A DNA stretch of 64,000 bases from Rhizobium sp. SEMIA4064 (GCF_003025035.1 NZ_PYJN01000019.1:124001-188000), one strand, 5' to 3'; numbered from the stretch's first letter, positions 26,102 to 35,129 are shown. The notes: generated by a model from the sequence alone, not told the origin. Made by a program: numbers and translations.

Positions 26102-27057
26102 GCGTCCGGCCGGCGGCGTTCCGGCACCATCAGGATGTGTCCCTTCGCCTGCAGTTCTTCCACCAGGCCGGCGAGTTCGGCAAGCAGATATTCCACGAAC
26201 AAGCTAGTCGCCGCATCGAGCGGCGCTCGCGTGCGGGCAAAGAGTTTCATCGGCTGATGCCGCGAATGCGGCTCGGCGATCGGCCGGAACACCAGCTCGC
26301 CGCGCCGGCATTCGGCGATGACGTCGAGCGGGTTCAACAGCGTCAGCCCCGCCCCGCATTTGACCAGTTGCTTCAGCATTTCCGACGCGTTGCTTTCCAG
26401 CACCGGCTCGACCTGCACCGATAGCCGCGCCAGCGTCAGATTGATGATCTCGCGCAGGCTGGAGCCCGGCTGCGCCAGCACCAGCCGCTCCTCCACGACA
26501 TCGGCGAGATTGATCGGCCCAGGCCCGATCAGAGGATGCCCCGGCGGCAGCACGACGCCGATCGGAATATCGAAATTGCCGAGCGAACGGATGCCCGGTG
26601 TCGCCGGAATGTTGAAGCCGAGGCCGACATCGACTTCGCCGGACAAGACGGGCGCCATGGTCGTGGAGCCGGCATCGTTGCGCAATTGAATGAAGACGCG
26701 CGGATGTTCGGACAGGAAACGCGCGATGATCTCCGGCAAGGGTCCGGAAGCAAGCCCGACCGTCGTGACGATCCTGACTTTGCCGGCCTGCTGCATCTTG
26801 AGACTGCGGATGCGCCCTTCCAGCCGCTCGTAGTTCTTCAGCACCTCGCGGATATGCTCGATGCAGAGCTCACCCGCCGCCGTCAATCTGAGCCCGCGCG
26901 GCAGTCGTTCGAATAGCGGCGCTCCCATCTCTTCTTCCAACGCCAGGATCTGCCTGTTGACCGCCGACGACGCCACATTGAGCCTCGCCGCCGCCTTGCG
27001 GATCGAGCCGCAGCGGGCAATCTCGTTGATATAAAGAAGTCGCCTCGAGTGCAGCAT
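26089..27057 (-). CDS. LysR-family regulator of the heterocycle gene block
   Basis: A 322-residue LysR regulator. The N-terminal helix-turn-helix (LLYINEIARCGSIRKAAARLNVASSAVNRQILALEEEMGAPLFERLPRGLRLTAAG) is followed by a periplasmic-binding-protein-like effector domain. It is divergent from the ABC substrate-binding gene across a 184-base gap with a 17-bp palindrome (27119-27135), and convergent with the creatininase gene, so it is placed to control both. Three near ATGs exist (27069, 27063, 27057); 27057 has GGGG six bases upstream. Confidence 0.9.
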   Translation of the reverse strand: MLHSRRLLYINEIARCGSIRKAAARLNVASSAVNRQILALEEEMGAPLFERLPRGLRLTAAGELCIEHIREVLKNYERLEGRIRSLKMQQAGKVRIVTTVGLASGPLPEIIARFLSEHPRVFIQLRNDAGSTTMAPVLSGEVDVGLGFNIPATPGIRSLGNFDIPIGVVLPPGHPLIGPGPINLADVVEERLVLAQPGSSLREIINLTLARLSVQVEPVLESNASEMLKQLVKCGAGLTLLNPLDVIAECRRGELVFRPIAEPHSRHQPMKLFARTRAPLDAATSLFVEYLLAELAGLVEELQAKGHILMVPERRRPDAYFE

Positions 27058-27118
27058 GCTCATCCCCATTGCATAAATTTTGCCCAGGCCGCACAATTTA
27101 GGCACGAGCGCGAGCTGA

Positions 27119-27135
27119 GATGCCTAAAAGGCATC
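27119..27135. promoter_or_regulatory. LysR-type operator palindrome
   Basis: GATGCC-TAAAA-GGCATC is a perfect palindrome with a five-base centre. The inner 13 bases, TGCCTAAAAGGCA, fit the T-N11-A rule for LysR regulators. It lies between the LysR gene and the ABC operon; a GATGC half-site recurs at about 27151-27155. Confidence 0.65.
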
Positions 27136-27241
27136 AATGCGCACGAATTTTGATGCTTTTCAAAGCGCAACGCAATCGCTCAAATGCGGAAAATGGGCGT
27201 CAATCGCGGCGTCCCATGGCAGATAAGGGGAACAACCGGCC

Positions 27242-28258
27242 ATGTCCAATGCATTGAAGACCAAAGCATTTCTCGCCGTCATGGGCTTGGTGGCCGCTGT
27301 CGCCGCCGCACAGCCGGCGAGCGCCCTCGACAAAGTGACGTACGGAACCAACTGGCTGGCGGAGGCCGAACACGGCGGCTTCTACCAGGCGATCGCCGAC
27401 GGCACCTACAAAAAATACGGCCTGGATGTTGAAATCGTCCAGGGTGGCCCGAACGCCGCCAATCAGGCGCTGCTGATTTCCGACAAAATCGACTTCTACA
27501 TGGGCAGCCCGCAGCAGGAAATTGATGCGGTCAAACAGGGCATTCCGATCGTCGACGTTGCCGCGATCTTTCAGAAGGACCCGCAGGTGCTGATCGCCCA
27601 TCCGGACGCCGGCGTCGATAAGTTCGAAGATATTGCCAAGCTGCCGACGATTTTCCTCGGCAAGGACGGCTACGTTACTTTCTTCGAATGGATGAAGGCC
27701 AACTTCCCCGGCTTCAAGGACGAGCAATACAAGCCTTACAATTTCAGCCCGGCGCCGTTCCTCGCCGACAAGCAATCGGCGCAGCAGGGTTACCTGACCT
27801 CGGAACCCTATGAAATCCAGAAGCAGACCGGTTGGGAACCGAAGGTCTTCCTGCTCGCCGACAGCGGCTATTCGCCTTATTCGACGATGATCACCACGCA
27901 GACGTCGCTCGTTCAAAAGAACCCTGATCTCGTGCAGCGTTTCGTCAGCGCCTCGATCGAAGGCTGGTACAACTACCTCTATGGCGACAACAAAGCGGCC
28001 AACGATCTGATCAAGAAAGACAATCCCGATATGACGGATGGCCAGATCGCCTATTCTATCGCCAAGATGAAGGAATACGGCATTGTCGAATCCGGCGACG
28101 CGCTCGACAAGGGCATCGGCTGCATCACCGACGCGCACTACAAGAAATTCTTCGACGAGATGGTGCAGATCAAGATGTTCACCGCTGATACGGATTACAA
28201 GAAAGCATTCGATCCGCAGTTCGCCTGCAAAGGCGTCGGGATGAGCCTGAAGAAGTGA
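27242..28258 (+). CDS. ABC transporter substrate-binding protein, NMT1/ThiY-like
   Basis: A 338-residue protein with a signal peptide (about 1-28, ending PASA) and the NMT1/THI5-like binding fold: DKVTYGTNWLAEAEHGGFYQAIADGTYKKYGLDVEIVQGGPNAANQALLISDKIDFYMGSPQQEIDAVKQGIPIVDVAAIFQKDP. Relatives bind thiamine pyrimidine, riboflavin, sulfonates, nitrate or aromatic nitrogen compounds. It should deliver its ligand in the periplasm to the permease encoded downstream. It is the first gene of the operon, separated from the ATPase gene by a 235-base gap with an inverted repeat pair that may raise its yield relative to the membrane parts. Confidence 0.92.
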   Translation: MSNALKTKAFLAVMGLVAAVAAAQPASALDKVTYGTNWLAEAEHGGFYQAIADGTYKKYGLDVEIVQGGPNAANQALLISDKIDFYMGSPQQEIDAVKQGIPIVDVAAIFQKDPQVLIAHPDAGVDKFEDIAKLPTIFLGKDGYVTFFEWMKANFPGFKDEQYKPYNFSPAPFLADKQSAQQGYLTSEPYEIQKQTGWEPKVFLLADSGYSPYSTMITTQTSLVQKNPDLVQRFVSASIEGWYNYLYGDNKAANDLIKKDNPDMTDGQIAYSIAKMKEYGIVESGDALDKGIGCITDAHYKKFFDEMVQIKMFTADTDYKKAFDPQFACKGVGMSLKK

Positions 28259-28271
28259 CGGTCAAATAGAG

Positions 28272-28445
28272 CCCCTCACCCTAGCCCTCTCCCCACTCGC
28301 GGGGAGAGGGAACGACAGAGCCAAAGGCGCGACCGCCGAACGACAAGAGCTGCAACTGCCGCCACAGGCCATGGTGATTGAGATCGGCAGGCATGACGAG
28401 ATAGTCCCCTCTCCCCGCCAGTGGGGAGAGGGTTAGGGTGAGGGG
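28272..28445. repeat. inverted pair of CCCCTCACCCTA hairpin repeats
   Basis: The left copy (28272-28310) opens CCCCTCACCCTAGCCCTCTC, and the right copy (28406-28445) is its reverse complement with about two mismatches in 39 bases. Each also contains its own CTCCCC/GGGGAG hairpin. They sit 95 bases apart between the substrate-binding and ATPase genes. A repeat of related form, CCTTCTCCCC-GGC-GGGGAGAAGG, lies at 57789-57811. Confidence 0.85.
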
Positions 28446-28493
28446 CAATTCTTGCTCTGAAGCCGATTGCTGACATCGACAGAGAGCCGAACG

Positions 28494-29303
28494 ATGATCA
28501 TACCCAATGCAACCGCTGCCCCCTCGACAGAAGCACGCAAGCGGCCACTCGTCGTCATGGACAAGGTATCGAAGATATTCTCCAACGGCACCCTGGCGCT
28601 GTCCGACATGTCGCTGACGGTGGAGAGCGGCGAGTTTATCAGCCTGCTCGGCCCCTCGGGCTGCGGCAAGTCGACGGCGCTGCGGATTATCGCGGGCCTC
28701 GGCGGAGCCTCCAGCGGTACGATCGACTGGCCGAGTTCGCGCATCAACTCCAAGGGCCTGCCGGAGGGCGATATCAGTTTCGTCTTCCAGGAGCCGACAC
28801 TGCTGCCTTGGAAGACCGTCTTCGGCAATGTCCACCTGCCGCTGAAACTGCGCGGCATCTCCAAAGTGGCAGCCTATGACCAGATTATGGAAACACTGGC
28901 GACCGTCGGCCTGCAGGATTTCGCCGATGCCTATCCGCGTGAATTGTCCGGTGGCATGAAGATGCGCGTCTCCATCGCTCGCGCGCTGGTCACCAAGCCG
29001 AAGCTGCTGCTGATGGACGAACCCTTTGCAGCGCTCGACGAGATCACCCGCCAGAGGCTCAACGACGATGTGCTGCGGCTGTGGCAGTCGACCGGCATTA
29101 CGGTGATCTTCGTCACCCATTCCGTCTATGAGTCAGCCTATCTCTCAAACCGCATCGTCGTGATGAAGGCGCGCCCTGGCCGTGTCCACACCGACTTTCC
29201 CCTAGACACCAGCGGCGAACGCGACCTGCTCTACCGGTCTTCCGAGGAATATCGTCAGGTTTGTGAAAAAGTGTCCCGTTCCCTGATCGAAGCCATTGGT
29301 TGA
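28494..29303 (+). CDS. ABC transporter ATP-binding protein
   Basis: A 269-residue ATPase of the SsuB/TauB/NrtD type. Walker A GPSGCGKST (about 51-59), Q-loop in SFVFQEPTLLPWKTVFGNV, signature LSGGMKMRVSIARAL (about 145-159) and Walker B LLLMDEPFAALDE with the H-loop FVTHSVYESA. It powers import of the ligand bound by the preceding gene's product. The ATG at 28494 has AGAGAG upstream; an in-frame TTG at 28467 is less likely. The next gene begins 14 bases after its stop. Confidence 0.94.
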   Translation: MIIPNATAAPSTEARKRPLVVMDKVSKIFSNGTLALSDMSLTVESGEFISLLGPSGCGKSTALRIIAGLGGASSGTIDWPSSRINSKGLPEGDISFVFQEPTLLPWKTVFGNVHLPLKLRGISKVAAYDQIMETLATVGLQDFADAYPRELSGGMKMRVSIARALVTKPKLLLMDEPFAALDEITRQRLNDDVLRLWQSTGITVIFVTHSVYESAYLSNRIVVMKARPGRVHTDFPLDTSGERDLLYRSSEEYRQVCEKVSRSLIEAIG

Positions 29304-29317
29304 CTGGAGGCCCATTG

Positions 29318-30178
29318 ATGAGCAACAGCACCAGCCTACCCCTCTCTGCAGAGACGACCGATGCACCATCTGAACCCGCCCTGCGGGCCGGAAATGCCGA
29401 ACGCTCCCTCAGCATTCTCGTCCCGCTGCTGACCGTCGTCGTCCTAATCCTCCTCTGGCAGCTTCTCGTCGTCGGCGCCGGCATTCCGCAATATATTCTG
29501 CCAAGCCCGCTCGCCGTCGCGAAAGCACTGGTGTCCGACTGGGGCATCCTCTCGCCAGCGCTTTGGGTGACGACGGAGATCACCTTCATCTCGCTGGCGC
29601 TGGCGCTGATCGGCGGTGTCGGCTTTGCGATTTTCCTCGTGCAATCGCGCTGGATCGAACTCGCCTTCTATCCGCTCGCCGTCATCCTGCAGGTAACGCC
29701 GATTGTCGCGATCGCGCCGTTGATCCTGATCTACGCGCCAACCCGCGAAGCCGCACTGTTGATCTGCGGTTTCCTCGTCGCCTTCTTCCCGATCCTCTCC
29801 AACATGGTGCAGGGACTGAAGAGCGTCGACCATAATCTCCTCAATCTCTTCGATCTCTATGGCGCCTCGCGCTGGCAGACGCTGTTGCATCTGAAGCTGC
29901 CGGCCGCCCAGCCCTATTTCATGACCGGCCTCAGGATCGGCGGCGGCCTGTCGCTGATCGCCTCCGTGGTCGCGGAATTCGCCGCCGGCTCCGGCGGCCC
30001 CAATTCCGGTCTCGCCTTCCGGCTGCTCGAAGCGCAGTATCGCCAGAACATGCCGCGCCTGTTCGCCGCCCTGCTGCTGCTCTCGGCGCTTGGCGTCGCC
30101 ATCTTCGCCCTCACCTCCTTCATCTCATGGCTGAGCCTGCATCGCTGGCACGAAAGCAGCCTCAAGCGGGAAAACTGA
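29318..30178 (+). CDS. ABC transporter permease
   Basis: A 286-residue inner-membrane permease with about six helices and the BPD_transp_1 pattern (EAALLICGFLVAFFPILSNMVQGLKSVDHNLLNLFDLYGASRWQTLLHLKLPAAQPYFMTGLRIGGGLSLIASVVAEF), including the cytoplasmic EAA-like loop that contacts the ATPase. GGAGG eight bases before the ATG fixes the start. Its stop overlaps the amidohydrolase ATG by one base (TGATG), so translation is coupled to the enzyme that should act on the imported compound. Confidence 0.93.
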   Translation: MSNSTSLPLSAETTDAPSEPALRAGNAERSLSILVPLLTVVVLILLWQLLVVGAGIPQYILPSPLAVAKALVSDWGILSPALWVTTEITFISLALALIGGVGFAIFLVQSRWIELAFYPLAVILQVTPIVAIAPLILIYAPTREAALLICGFLVAFFPILSNMVQGLKSVDHNLLNLFDLYGASRWQTLLHLKLPAAQPYFMTGLRIGGGLSLIASVVAEFAAGSGGPNSGLAFRLLEAQYRQNMPRLFAALLLLSALGVAIFALTSFISWLSLHRWHESSLKREN

Positions 30179-31491
30179 TGTCCTATTCCTTCATGTCCCC
30201 GCCGAACGCGGCGCGCTTCGTGCTGAGCAACGCCACCGTCCCCGCCGTGACGGCAGCCGGCTTCACCGGCCCATCAAGCGAAGGCTTGATAAAAGCCGAT
30301 ATCGTCGTTGCGGATGGCCTCATCAAGGATATTCTGCCGGTAGGCAGCGCGCCGGCTGAATTCGCCAAGGCCGATATGAGAGACGGCATGGTCTGGCCGA
30401 CCTTCGCCGACATGCATACCCATATCGACAAGGGCCACATCTGGGAGCGCCGCGCCAATCCGGACGGCAGTTTCGTAGGCGCTCTCGACGCGGTACGCGC
30501 TGATCGCGAGGCCAACTGGTCGGCTGAGGATGTCAGGAAGCGCATGGAATTCTCGCTGCGCTCGGCCTATGCCCACGGCACCAGCCTGATCCGCACACAC
30601 CTCGACTCACTCGCGCCTCAGCACCGCATTTCCTTCGAGGTATTCTCTGAGGTGCGCGAAGCCTGGAAAGACAAGATCGCGCTGCAAGCCGTCGCGCTCT
30701 TCCCGCTCGATGAGATGGCCGACGACGCCTTCTTCGCCGATCTCCTCATGGTCATCCGCGATGCCGGAGGCCTGATCGGCGGCGTCACGCAGATGAACCC
30801 CGATATCGATCGCCAGCTCGACAAACTGATCTGCGCCGCCATGGACAACGGCCTCGATATCGACCTGCATGTCGACGAAACAGAAGACAAACAGGTGCTG
30901 ACGCTAAAGGCGATCGCCGAAGCGGTGCTGCGCAATGGCTTCACCGGCAAGGTCACCGCCGGCCATTGCTGCTCGCTCGCCCGCCAGGACGAGGATGTTG
31001 CCGCCGCCACGATCGATCTCGTCGCCAAAGCCCAGATCTCCGTCGTCTCCTTGCCGATGTGCAACATGTATCTGCAGGATCGCCATGCGCGCCGTACACC
31101 CCGTTGGCGCGGTGTCACCCTGCTGCATGAGCTGGCGGCCGCCGGCGTGCGGACGGCGGTTGCCTCAGACAATACACGCGACCCCTTCTACGCCTATGGC
31201 GATCTCGACTCCGTCGAGGTCTTCCGCGAGGCCGTCCGCATCCTGCACCTCGATCATCCGCTGGATACGGCCGCCCGGGTGATCACCACGTCGCCGGCCG
31301 ATATTCTCGGCCGTCCCGATATCGGCCGTATCGCCGTGGGCGGCCCCGCCGATCTCGTCCTCTTCAGCGCCAGACGCTGGAGCGAATTCCTCTCTCGTCC
31401 GCAGTCCGACCGCGTCGTCCTTCGCAAGGGCAAGGTGATCGACCGCAGCCTGCCGGATTACCGCGAACTCGATACCGTTATTGGAGCCTGA
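30178..31491 (+). CDS. cytosine-deaminase-like amidohydrolase
   Basis: A 437-residue metal-dependent amidohydrolase, distant from the CodA-like protein at 16806-18104. H80 and H82 in DMHTHIDKGHIW, the HVDETED motif (His and Glu), AGHCCSLA (His) and the Asp in VASDNTRDPF are the expected metal and catalytic residues. The family deaminates or hydrolyses nitrogen heterocycles. Coupled translation with the importer ahead and the FAD oxidase behind indicates a shared substrate. The exact reaction is not readable. Cytosine deaminase-like N-heterocycle hydrolases include members acting on isocytosine, hydantoin-like and triazine rings. Confidence 0.87.
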   Translation: MSYSFMSPPNAARFVLSNATVPAVTAAGFTGPSSEGLIKADIVVADGLIKDILPVGSAPAEFAKADMRDGMVWPTFADMHTHIDKGHIWERRANPDGSFVGALDAVRADREANWSAEDVRKRMEFSLRSAYAHGTSLIRTHLDSLAPQHRISFEVFSEVREAWKDKIALQAVALFPLDEMADDAFFADLLMVIRDAGGLIGGVTQMNPDIDRQLDKLICAAMDNGLDIDLHVDETEDKQVLTLKAIAEAVLRNGFTGKVTAGHCCSLARQDEDVAAATIDLVAKAQISVVSLPMCNMYLQDRHARRTPRWRGVTLLHELAAAGVRTAVASDNTRDPFYAYGDLDSVEVFREAVRILHLDHPLDTAARVITTSPADILGRPDIGRIAVGGPADLVLFSARRWSEFLSRPQSDRVVLRKGKVIDRSLPDYRELDTVIGA

Positions 31492-31492
31492 C

Positions 31493-32902
31493 ATGCCGGA
31501 TTATCAGCTCATCAAAAAAGAACTCGAAGGCATCGCCGTCGAAGACAATCCGGCGCTGGTGCGCCAGAAGAGCCGGGATTTCTACTGGTATTCGCCGATC
31601 CTGAAGGCGCAGCTCGACAATGTCACCGCCGATCTCGTCGTGACGCCGAAGACCGAGGAAGAGGTGATCCGCACGCTGAAGGTCGCCTATGCCCATGATG
31701 TGCCGGTCACCCCGCGCGGCGCCGGCACCGGCAATTACGGCCAGGCCATGCCGCTTTCCGGCGGCATCGTGCTAAACCTCGCGGGCATGAACAAGATCAA
31801 GGAAATCCATCCCGGCCGCGTCATCTGCGAACCCGGCATCGTCATCGCCGAGCTCGACCGCCAGACCAAGGCGCATTCCGGCCAGGAACTGCGCTTCCAT
31901 CCCTCGACCGCGCAGACGGCGACGATCGGCGGCTTCATCGCCGGCGGCTCCGGCGGCGTCGGCTCGATCACCTGGGGCGGATTGCGCGATATCGGCAATA
32001 TCCTGCGCCTGCGCGTCGTCACCATGGAGGCCGAGCCGCGTGTGCTTGACCTCACCGGCTGGGACCTGACCAAGGTCAGCCATGCCTACGGCACCAACGG
32101 CATCATCACTGAGATCGAAATGCCGCTCGCCCCGGCCTATGACTGGGTGGACGTGCTGGTCGGCTACGACGATTTCATGGACGCCGTGCGCTTCTCGGAT
32201 GCGCTCGCCAAATGCAACGGCATCCTGGTCAAGGAAATCGCGCCGATCGCAGCGCCCATCCCCCATGACTATTTCTCTCGCCACAAGCCCTATATCCGTC
32301 AGGGCCAATCGATCGTGGCGCTGATGATCGCGCCGCATGCCGTGGACCCGTTCCTGGCCTTCACCAGCCAGCAAAAGGGCGAAATCACCTTCCGCTCCGA
32401 CAAGGTCGAGAGCATGAAGGGCATTCCGCATGCCTATGAACTCGCCTGGAACCACACGACGCTGCGCGCCATCAAAGTCGACCCGAGCATCACCTATCTG
32501 CAAGTGCAGTATCCGAGTCCGGATCACGTCGCCAAGGTCCAGAAAATGGTCGAGATCTTCGGCGACGAAGTGCCCGGCCATCTCGAGTTCATCAGGTTCG
32601 ACGGCGAGATCCAGTGCGCCGGCCTGCCGCTGGTGCGCTATACGTCGGAGGCGCGGCTGGAAGAGATCATTCGCATCCATCAGGATCACGGCTGCCCGAT
32701 CTTCAATCCGCATCGCTATACGCTGGAGGAAGGCGGCATGAAGCAGACGGATACCGTCCAGCTCGCTTTCAAGAAGGAAACCGATCCGAAGGGCCTGCTG
32801 AACCCCGGCAAGATGATCGCCTGGGACAATCCCGACTTCGACTTCACGGCCGGCGAGAACTATCTCTTTCCTGGTCTTGCGGCGCTGATGGAGGCCTCAT
32901 GA
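31493..32902 (+). CDS. GlcD-like FAD-binding oxidase
   Basis: A 469-residue VAO-type flavoenzyme. The FAD-binding domain shows PRGAGTGNYGQAMPLSGGIVLNL (about 76-98) and HPSTAQTATIGGFIAGGSGGVGSITWGGLRDIGNILRL, with the C-terminal FAD-oxidase domain (about 230-460). Relatives oxidise 2-hydroxy acids such as glycolate or D-lactate, or alcohols next to nitrogen. It starts one base after the amidohydrolase stop and overlaps the quinone reductase by four bases, so the likely step is oxidation of the ring-opened product. A specific substrate cannot be given. Confidence 0.88.
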   Translation: MPDYQLIKKELEGIAVEDNPALVRQKSRDFYWYSPILKAQLDNVTADLVVTPKTEEEVIRTLKVAYAHDVPVTPRGAGTGNYGQAMPLSGGIVLNLAGMNKIKEIHPGRVICEPGIVIAELDRQTKAHSGQELRFHPSTAQTATIGGFIAGGSGGVGSITWGGLRDIGNILRLRVVTMEAEPRVLDLTGWDLTKVSHAYGTNGIITEIEMPLAPAYDWVDVLVGYDDFMDAVRFSDALAKCNGILVKEIAPIAAPIPHDYFSRHKPYIRQGQSIVALMIAPHAVDPFLAFTSQQKGEITFRSDKVESMKGIPHAYELAWNHTTLRAIKVDPSITYLQVQYPSPDHVAKVQKMVEIFGDEVPGHLEFIRFDGEIQCAGLPLVRYTSEARLEEIIRIHQDHGCPIFNPHRYTLEEGGMKQTDTVQLAFKKETDPKGLLNPGKMIAWDNPDFDFTAGENYLFPGLAALMEAS

Positions 32903-33480
32903 GGGTTCTCGTCCTCCATTCGCATCCCGTCGAAGAAAGTTTCGGCGCGGCGCTGCACCGGCAGACGATTGAGAGCCTGAAAGCGGCCGGCCATGAGGTC
33001 GACGACTGCAACCTCTATGCCGAGGGCTTCGACCCCGTACTCTCCCGCCACGACCGGATGATCTATCACGACTATCCGGAAAATACCGAGGCGGTGAAAC
33101 CCTATGTCGAGCGCCTGCAATGGGCGGAAGCACTTGTTATCGTCACCCCGGTCTGGAATTTCGGCTTTCCAGCGATCCTGAAAGGCTATTTCGACCGCGT
33201 CTGGCTGCCGGGCGTCACCTTCGAACTGGTGAATGGCAAGGTGACCTCGAAGCTGCGGCATATCCGCAAGCTCGGGGCCGTGATGACCTATGGCGCCGAT
33301 CCCTTCCGCGCCTTCATCGTCGGCAATCCGCCGAAGAAGATCATCAAGCGCATGCTCCGCGCCATGATCAAACCCTTCGCCCCCGTCGTCTTCCTCGCCC
33401 ATTACGACATGAACCGCTCCACGGACGAGACGAGAAAGCGCTTTTTGGAGAGAGTGAAGCGGGAGATGGAGCGCTTTTAG
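32899..33480 (+). CDS. NAD(P)H:quinone oxidoreductase, flavodoxin fold
   Basis: A 193-residue flavodoxin-like fold protein of the NQO1/Kef-ancillary group: VLVLHSHPVEESFGAALHRQTIESLKAAGHEV (N-terminal) and VTPVWNFGFPAILKGYFDRVWLPGVTFEL (about 80-108) bind FMN or FAD. It should reduce a quinone or related acceptor with NAD(P)H. The start codon overlaps the oxidase stop (ATGA), so it is the last coupled gene of the operon. It may pass electrons to or from the upstream flavoenzyme. Confidence 0.88.
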   Translation: MRVLVLHSHPVEESFGAALHRQTIESLKAAGHEVDDCNLYAEGFDPVLSRHDRMIYHDYPENTEAVKPYVERLQWAEALVIVTPVWNFGFPAILKGYFDRVWLPGVTFELVNGKVTSKLRHIRKLGAVMTYGADPFRAFIVGNPPKKIIKRMLRAMIKPFAPVVFLAHYDMNRSTDETRKRFLERVKREMERF

Positions 33481-33565
33481 CTGCCACCCATCGGTGAAAT
33501 CACCTCGCCGCCGATCCCCATCCGCATCGAGTCCTAAGCCTAACCAACTGCTTGCTGCAGGTGTT

Positions 33566-33961
33566 TTACATCACCTTCGCCGCTGTCACCTCGACCTCGA
33601 CCAGAAACTCCGGCCGCGTAAATCCGCCGACGATGATCAGCGTGGAGGCCGGCTTCGGATCGAGTATATAGCGGTCGCGCACGGCCATATAGGCAGGAAA
33701 ATCCTCGCGTTTCGTGACGAAACCGGAAATGCGGATCACGTCGGAGAAGTCCATGCCGGCTTCATCGAGGATCACCTTGATCGCCTCGAAGCAGAGTTCC
33801 GCTTGGCTAGCGACATCTGGTGGAATGCTATCGTCGAGGGCAATGCCGAGCTGGCCTGATGTGACCAGCAGACTCGCGCCTGATGGCACCAGCAGGCCGT
33901 GATTATAGTTGCCGAAGGGGCGGCGAACGGAGGGCGGATTGAAAGTTTTCTTCATCGGCAT
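33566..33961 (-). CDS. RidA/YjgF-family protein
   Basis: A 131-residue RidA-like protein. PSVRRPFGNYNHGLLVPSGASLLVTSGQLGIALDD, FEAIKVILDEAGMDFSDVIRISGFVTKREDFPAYMAVRD and FTRPEFLVEVEVTAAKVM are family positions; the Arg in TRPEFLVEVE matches the catalytic Arg of RidA. RidA hydrolyses reactive enamine or imine intermediates, and relatives such as RutC serve in pyrimidine breakdown. It lies convergent with the operon end, 85 bases away, which supports but does not prove a link to the same pathway. Confidence 0.9.
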   Translation of the reverse strand: MPMKKTFNPPSVRRPFGNYNHGLLVPSGASLLVTSGQLGIALDDSIPPDVASQAELCFEAIKVILDEAGMDFSDVIRISGFVTKREDFPAYMAVRDRYILDPKPASTLIIVGGFTRPEFLVEVEVTAAKVM

Positions 33962-34016
33962 CGTTTCCCATTGGTCGCGCCGATTTCAGCATTTCACCGG
34001 CAGCCGGGCAAGCCGT

Positions 34017-34919
34017 TCAGAGCGCTTGCGCCGGCTCCACCGCCCGGTTTCGCCGCACTTCCAGCAGGATATGGCCAAAGAGCGCGATAAGCACGATCGG
34101 GCCGCCGATTAGCGTCGCCTGCGATGGCCGTTCAGCGAGGAATATCCAGACCCACAGAGGCGTCAGCGGCACCTCGAGCGAGGTCAGCAGGCTGGCATCG
34201 GCGGCCGGGATCAGCCGCGAGCCGAAGGTATAAAGGCTGAGACCCATGGCGTTCTGGATGATGCCGAAGGCGATGATCAGGCCGAGATCATGCCCGGACA
34301 CCATCGCCGGCGAAGCGAACCAGAAGGTGATGAACGAGCAGAGCCAGGCGGACAAGGCCATCGCTGGCAGCATAGGCACATCCCGGTGCTGGCGCATGAC
34401 AACAGCGAGACCGGCGACCGACAACGTCATGACGCAGGCCAGGCCCTTGCCGAGCCAACCACCGCCCCCGTTGCCGCTTACCTCACCGGAGAGCATGACC
34501 AGCACGCCGATGAGCGCCACGACGCTGGCGACCAGCGTCGCCATGCTTGGGCGCTCCTTGATGAAGACATAGGCGACGCCCGCGGTGACGAAGGGCACCG
34601 TCGCATAGATCACCATCGCATCGGCGACGGAGGTATAATAGATCGAGCCGATGCCGCTGATCATGGACGTGGTGGAAAACACCGTTGCGGCCAGCGACGG
34701 CCAGCGCATGGAGCGAAGAATTCGCCAGGCCCTGCCGCGCTCGATATAGAGAAACAGCGTGAAGACGCCGAGCCCGGAGACGATACCCCGGCAGAAGAGG
34801 ATGGTCATCAGATCCGCGTGGATCAGGCGGACGAACAGGCCGGAAGTCGACCACGCCAGGGCTGAAGCCGCCACGTAGATCACGCCCAGCCGATATTGCT
34901 GCTGCTCCGCCAGCGTCAC
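34017..34919 (-). CDS. EamA/DMT-family transporter
   Basis: A 300-residue protein with about ten predicted helices in two EamA repeats (IYVAASALAWSTSGLFVRLIH in the first, IQNAMGLSLYTFGSRLIPAADASLLTSLEVPLTPLWVWIFLAERPS in the second). It likely exports a metabolite or amino acid. The start is a GTG at 34919 (or 34922) with GGAGGG upstream. Neighbours do not show the substrate; its place after RidA and the ABC operon may be coincidence. Confidence 0.85.
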   Translation of the reverse strand: MTLAEQQQYRLGVIYVAASALAWSTSGLFVRLIHADLMTILFCRGIVSGLGVFTLFLYIERGRAWRILRSMRWPSLAATVFSTTSMISGIGSIYYTSVADAMVIYATVPFVTAGVAYVFIKERPSMATLVASVVALIGVLVMLSGEVSGNGGGGWLGKGLACVMTLSVAGLAVVMRQHRDVPMLPAMALSAWLCSFITFWFASPAMVSGHDLGLIIAFGIIQNAMGLSLYTFGSRLIPAADASLLTSLEVPLTPLWVWIFLAERPSQATLIGGPIVLIALFGHILLEVRRNRAVEPAQAL

Positions 34920-35103
34920 CACGAATCCCTCCGAACCCTTTAGGCTTAGACTATTAGCGAGCACCAGGAGAGCCCACAAGCGATGCCTGCGGCGCAAAAT
35001 GTCGTTGATGAGAGAGGAGGTGTCGCGGCTGCAGAACCGCCACGCCCATCTCGGCCCAAACCAGCGCTTGCGTCTTGCGGATATTCCGTATGTCTTTAGG
35101 GTA

Positions 35104-35115
35104 CCGAATATTCGG
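35104..35115. promoter_or_regulatory. palindrome before small secreted protein
   Basis: CCGAATATTCGG is a perfect 12-bp palindrome ending 15 bases before the ATG of the next gene; a similar CGGATATTCCG lies 26 bases further upstream. Possible operator. Confidence 0.3.
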
Positions 35116-35129
35116 CAGAGGGGGAATCA

